15,479 bases of DNA from a bacterium (GTDB taxonomy: Bacteria > Planctomycetota > J058 > JAJDCP01): NCBI GenBank assembly GCA_030428695.1, contig JAUIEM010000236.1, positions 1 through 15,479 of the forward strand, in the 5' to 3' direction. Of the stretch, positions 13,101 to 15,479 are shown one piece after another (position 1 is the stretch's first letter; each line of letters opens with the position of its first letter). A model generated the notes under the pieces. The model was not told the origin of the DNA. It was given only the letters and a program-made list of their open reading frames with translations, and did not search any database. A program made the translations under genes and the position numbers.

Positions 13101-15288
13101 CATCGGCGGACATCTTGTACATCCCGACCGCCATCTTCGTGAAGCCGGTCAAAGGGGCGGCCGTCCAGGCGCCGACCACGTCCGCCGAGGCGAGGAAATC
13201 GGTCGTGTTCTGGGTCGGGAAGAAGTCGTTGAGCAGCGTCAGCCCCGCCCGCAGCGTGGTGAAGGTGCTGTTCCACACGCCGAGGGCGCCGAGCGCCCCC
13301 GCCTGCACGCGCCGGGCGGCGGCGTCGAAGCCGATGTCCGACCAGGTCTTGGTATCGTCGGTGACGAAGCGCCGCAGGCGACTGATCTGGATGTAGAGGA
13401 ACAGCGCCGTCGACAGCCCCGCGGTGAACAGGGCGATGCCGTCGAGGATCTTGTCGAGGTCCGTCGCGGGCTCGAGCGCGTCGCCGGTCGTGTCGCCGGT
13501 CGTGTCGTCGGTCGTGTCGTTCGTCGCCGTCGCGTCGCTGTTCGTGTCGTCGGTCGTCGTGTCCACCGTGGTGGTGTCGGTCTCCTCCACGGGCGGATTC
13601 TTGATGCGGTCCGCGAGCTGGATGTAGACCCGCGAGGAGTCCGACCAGGCGACCCCGATCGACATCAGCGCCTGCACGCGCGCCTCGAAGGACTTCTTGC
13701 TGCCGAACAGCGTCTTCAGGTCGCTGTAGACGGTGAAGAAGTTGACCGACGCCAGAATCGCGTCGCCTTCGTTGGCGAGGCCCATCTCGGTCAGGGTCGC
13801 GTTCTGGCGCTGCAGATACTTGTTCTCGTGGGCGTAGGTCCCCATCTCGGACAGGGCCTTGTCGATCAGGTTCTCGAGCGCCCCCTTCAGCGTCTTCTGC
13901 TTCTCCCCCGTCGCGCTCTCGTACGCCTCGACCGTCTTGCGCAGGTTCTCGAAGTACGGCTGGAAACGGGCGCGCAGGGCCTTGAGCTCGTCGACCTGCG
14001 CGAGGGCGAGCTCTTCGAGCAGGCTCTTCTTCGCGTTCTTGAGGTCCGGGAGGGTGTACGTGTGGGCGCCTCCCATCCACTCCTCGACCTTGTCCAGGCA
14101 GCCGCTGAGCGCTTCGACCCAGTGGACGGCGACGTCGATCTCCGTCAGGGAGGCGGCCGAGAGCGTGCGGGTCTTGGCCTGTTTGCCGCGGAGCTTGGCG
14201 ATGAACAGGCGCGCCTTCTTGCGCGGCTTGATCTTGTCCCGTTTGCTCGACTCGACCAGGAACTGGGTCTGGACGACGATCATCTGCGAGATCCAGGCGA
14301 TCTCGTGCGGCCACTTGCGGCTCTGCAGGAGGGCGTGGAAGAGGTCGGGCTGCCCGCGGCGCAGGATCGGCTCCCAGGGCGGGAGCTCGAGCAGGTCCAG
14401 CTCCTCCCACAGGGGCTTGATCGCGCTGCCGTCGCCGATGCGCGCGAGCAGCTCGGCCAGGGGCCTCTCCAGGCGCTCGGCCTTCTGCGCCTTGAGCGCC
14501 GCGTCCCCCCCGCTCGACAGCCCCTTCAGCGCCCGCAGGGCGGTCTCGAGGTTGTTGACCGCGTGCAGCACCGCCTCGCGGCGCGTGTCGTCCGCGTGCC
14601 TGCCGAGGGCACGCAGCAGCTTCGCGCGCTCCTCGCCCTGGAGCCCGCCCGCCCTTTCGAGGCCGCGGATCAGGTAGTTGGTGCGCTGCCAGGCGCCGAA
14701 GTCGAGGCTGTGTCCCTTGTGCAGCGCGTCGATGGTGCGGCGGATGTCGCGCACCCGCTTGCGCTTGGGATGGCCCTCGAGAAGGGGAACGACGGCGTCG
14801 GCAGCGCGGGCCCACTGGCGCGCCGGCAGGCGCCGCTCCATCTCGACCGTGTAGTTGCCGCCGACCGGACCCGGCTCGGCCTCCCGGGCGTGCTCGTTGG
14901 CGATGCGTCGGACGCGCTCGGCGAGCAGGTGGCGCGACTCCCGGTAGATCTTCCGGCGCAGCTCGGGGGTGATCACATCGCCCCACGCACCCGCCGTGTC
15001 CGCGCGGTCGCCCCCGAAGCGTCCGACGGCGGCGAGCTTCGCGAGGTGGCCCGCGCGCTGATCCGCTTCGGTCGCGCCGCCCGCGAGCAGGGGAGCCTCG
15101 GCGTCGCGCAGGGCCTTCGCCGCCTCGGGCTCGCGCGCGACGTAGAGGATGATCGCGTCGCCGTCGGTCGCCTCGGCGAGCGCGTAACCGTCGAGGATCG
15201 CGTCGCGCCGCCGCTGCTCGGCCACCCGCGGCGGGAGACGCAGCCGCACGGCGGGCTTGAGGCCCCAGGTGAAGGCGAGCCACTCCAC
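10114..15288 (-). CDS. Giant multidomain protein with tandem Josephin-like cysteine-protease modules
   Basis: Predicted 1724 residues; not recognised as a whole. Seen in order: a mostly helical, charged N-terminal half (1-565) with no signal peptide; a Thr/Asp-rich linker (568-604); a hydrophobic segment (about 614-635); a Gly/Ala-rich region with a second hydrophobic stretch (about 794-829); a coiled-coil-like helix (about 960-985); a degenerate EF-hand-like helix-loop-helix (1170-1192); a Gly/Pro/Lys linker (1224-1255); two paralogous modules; and a Lys/Asp-rich tail (1647-1685). Module 1 has Gln1277, Cys1282 (CGQRAAFHALQLL), His1400 and Asp1419 (ARYLDSL). Module 2 has Gln1479, Cys1484 (CGQHAVFNARLL), His1592 (HWLTVEL) and Asp1611 (ARYADSL). 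This Gln-Cys-His-Asp order and spacing resemble the Josephin deubiquitinase domain. The GTG start lies two bases after the VHL-like gene's stop, without a clear ribosome-binding site, so coupling is likely. An effector or toxin role is inferred, not shown. Confidence 0.72.
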   Translation of the reverse strand: MEWLAFTWGLKPAVRLRLPPRVAEQRRRDAILDGYALAEATDGDAIILYVAREPEAAKALRDAEAPLLAGGATEADQRAGHLAKLAAVGRFGGDRADTAGAWGDVITPELRRKIYRESRHLLAERVRRIANEHAREAEPGPVGGNYTVEMERRLPARQWARAADAVVPLLEGHPKRKRVRDIRRTIDALHKGHSLDFGAWQRTNYLIRGLERAGGLQGEERAKLLRALGRHADDTRREAVLHAVNNLETALRALKGLSSGGDAALKAQKAERLERPLAELLARIGDGSAIKPLWEELDLLELPPWEPILRRGQPDLFHALLQSRKWPHEIAWISQMIVVQTQFLVESSKRDKIKPRKKARLFIAKLRGKQAKTRTLSAASLTEIDVAVHWVEALSGCLDKVEEWMGGAHTYTLPDLKNAKKSLLEELALAQVDELKALRARFQPYFENLRKTVEAYESATGEKQKTLKGALENLIDKALSEMGTYAHENKYLQRQNATLTEMGLANEGDAILASVNFFTVYSDLKTLFGSKKSFEARVQALMSIGVAWSDSSRVYIQLADRIKNPPVEETDTTTVDTTTDDTNSDATATNDTTDDTTGDTTGDALEPATDLDKILDGIALFTAGLSTALFLYIQISRLRRFVTDDTKTWSDIGFDAAARRVQAGALGALGVWNSTFTTLRAGLTLLNDFFPTQNTTDFLASADVVGAWTAAPLTGFTKMAVGMYKMSADVVYMAKGTRQRIKMYNALQKEQPELDAPPEDQLKKVDPDRAAAGMAASRHIDKLLQHRFAQDAWEFALGAVLAASGCMYASGYGGPVALGLQLGVLGAKCAEWGAKNIQTWSQDVVARRYEKELDKKSGRRAGLKTSESFELLYLLKYLAPRYPAPDPRCLPEESLPNRQELPDNRRPYPDYNYADRLSKLKAMDFADIDSAIDHVRIDRLLLLGTVAAEHGKGVAHDLSVEEQISLANLRRRIEELEADKKKHNLPRLTKRVKAAVKSRLVSDERLRFRAQQLINRADGRYSLGEDWFWTGRKALQRSEAERAQRKRFGSSWVQLKERSIYRACYYLTQRGTGAEIAPQEEGFWEALRDTFRDLDPGAILRIMFLPDFTKAPRLMAARHLKHSLSIVNLHNNGPEGTMRRALIDILVQGNRAKFIRAQSTAGAAKDDELVLKVFDTLNKKGSVTREHFKQCLADVGLGEDYERYVQMFPDPGELFAALLPKLPRSTGSQAVNGKTGAKPGTGKDGKGPAPGAGDFDRAQKTSEKLGGTIERIACLAQGANTCGQRAAFHALQLLSGDDDALTNARVAERVQSNDNLKNMYEDGEAVNIGDDDVVELLGAHADEVPVISYPAQVLCPDALTGADGLRAFLSGDKDRLVTIVNTAFFAQLDGSQVGVNAVHHYYTIELSRQQGGLHARYLDSLAGADREADVARFAAVIASVPAFWVDPPSSSPIPDPDVMPVNITAEDGDPISRLACLQQIDLRCGQHAVFNARLLVANGDANLVDRDEFQPHLGSNHTNNLSNAQLEELLGDDKKKVPLVQSFAQVREVLRRKTAVYYEAEQKLVDFAEGGDRLVLILLTGAEDPKLSSDYHWLTVELRRDGNAIKARYADSLGTPGVHARRTELIGKLIAVFEADNSAEPEVLVAVKDVKKAAKKADDKKDDKKDDAKKVDAKNDDDKGPTKEDLDAEQKKRSEDRDKVRQALVKAGRKYMLAAFLAERMAKL
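10231..10350 (-). repeat. Lys/Asp-rich tail encoded by 12-bp tandem repeats
   Basis: Two perfect 12-bp copies (GTCCTTCTTGTC on the plus strand, 10291-10314) with degenerate copies on both sides encode the alternating KKDD-type tail of the giant protein. Such sequence can expand or contract by slippage in 3-base units without breaking the frame. Confidence 0.65.
13477..13587 (-). repeat. Thr/Asp-rich linker encoded by degenerate 12-bp tandem repeats
   Basis: Three adjacent 12-bp units GTCGYCGGTCGT (plus strand, 13480-13515), a fourth at 13546-13557, and looser TCGTG-type units between them encode a TTDDTTGD-like linker (residues 568-604 of the giant protein). It separates the soluble N-terminal half from the first hydrophobic segment. 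Confidence 0.7.
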
Positions 15289-15290
15289 GG

Positions 15291-15479
15291 TCAGCCCACG
15301 TGCGAGATCTCGCGCTCGCCGGGCTCCACCCGCCGCTCCTCGAGCGTGCGTCCATCGGAGGCGTCCACGAAGCGCCAGAGCACGCCCACGTAGGTCTCTT
15401 CACGCGTGCTCCCGCCCGACACGAGCGTGCCCGCGCGGCGCTCGCGCCCGTCGTAGCTCAGCCAGAACAGCACCACCTT
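15291..15479 (-). CDS. VHL beta-domain-like protein, C-terminal fragment (5' end beyond window)
   Basis: Only the last 62 residues are present; the frame is open to the right edge. The fragment starts KVVLFWLSYDGRERR and continues GTLVSGG, ETYVGVLWRFVDASDG. It aligns without gaps to human pVHL from about Val84 to Ala122 (VLPVWLNFDGE..., YRGHLWLFRDA), using the human sequence from memory. Of the pVHL hydroxyproline-pocket residues, Trp88 and Trp117 are kept (W6 and W35 here), Ser111 is Thr, and Tyr98 and His115 are Ala and Val. The fold is therefore likely conserved, but hydroxyproline recognition is doubtful. The pVHL alpha domain that binds elongin C has no counterpart, as the protein ends about 22 residues after the match. 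What precedes the domain is unknown. It lies two bases upstream of the giant gene in the same operon. Confidence 0.72.
   Translation of the reverse strand, partial: KVVLFWLSYDGRERRAGTLVSGGSTREETYVGVLWRFVDASDGRTLEERRVEPGEREISHVG

Noticed and set aside
13480..13557. Short spaced repeats considered as a CRISPR-like array
   Set aside because: The units are 12 bp, contiguous and in frame within a coding region, with no unique spacers; they encode a low-complexity linker.
12340..15393. 1017-codon plus-strand open frame antisense to the giant gene
   Set aside because: It is rich in Arg/Val/Gly/Leu with no motif, and it runs across the junction of two minus-strand genes, one of which has a clear VHL-like sequence.

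Overview
The window is high-GC bacterial DNA (roughly 70% G+C by eye) with many GTG starts, G-rich Shine-Dalgarno sites, tight same-strand gene pairs and long ORFs. Two tandem lipoproteins of the DUF6655 type, a PAPS-type sulfotransferase, a very large multidomain protein and eukaryote-like protein modules suggest a myxobacterium-like or planctomycete-like organism. No rRNA, tRNA or marker gene is present to settle the lineage.

Layout, left to right. (1) 1-2630, plus: the C-terminal two-thirds of an RND efflux permease, with an unusual cytoplasmic tail ending in a zinc ribbon. (2) 2631-3002: intergenic, with a strong GC hairpin. (3) 3003-4025, plus: a peptidoglycan-binding-like domain fused to a family-2 sulfotransferase. 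(4) 4026-4358: a decayed truncated-haemoglobin fragment on the minus strand. (5) 4359-5483, minus: a LOG-family (lysine-decarboxylase-like) protein with its own promoter candidate and a 14-bp palindrome in the leader. (6) 5654-8601, minus: an apparent operon of two paralogous DUF6655-like lipoproteins followed by a lipoprotein that joins a Yellow/MRJP beta-propeller to an MpaA-like M14 peptidase. (7) 8602-8722: a divergent promoter region. (8) 8723-9898, plus: a TraB-family membrane protein. (9) 9906-10055, plus: a GFA-family gene cut off after about 26 codons. (10) 10114-15479, minus: a 1724-residue protein and, just upstream in the same operon, the 3' end of a gene encoding a von Hippel-Lindau (VHL) beta-domain-like segment.

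The most striking region is 10114-15479. The giant protein carries two tandem papain-fold-like modules (Gln/Cys/His/Asp) whose spacing and local sequence resemble the Josephin deubiquitinase domain of ataxin-3. Its upstream partner matches the VHL beta domain without gaps over about 35 residues. Two look-alikes of eukaryotic ubiquitin-pathway modules in one bacterial operon, in a protein that also has hydrophobic segments and low-complexity linkers, suggest an effector or toxin locus acting on eukaryotic or ubiquitin-like targets. This is inference. The truncated GFA gene beside it fits insertion of that locus into older sequence.

The central part (4359-9898) looks like envelope and housekeeping content. 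Three consecutive lipoproteins, one with a murein-peptide-type peptidase, suggest cell-envelope or peptide-turnover work.
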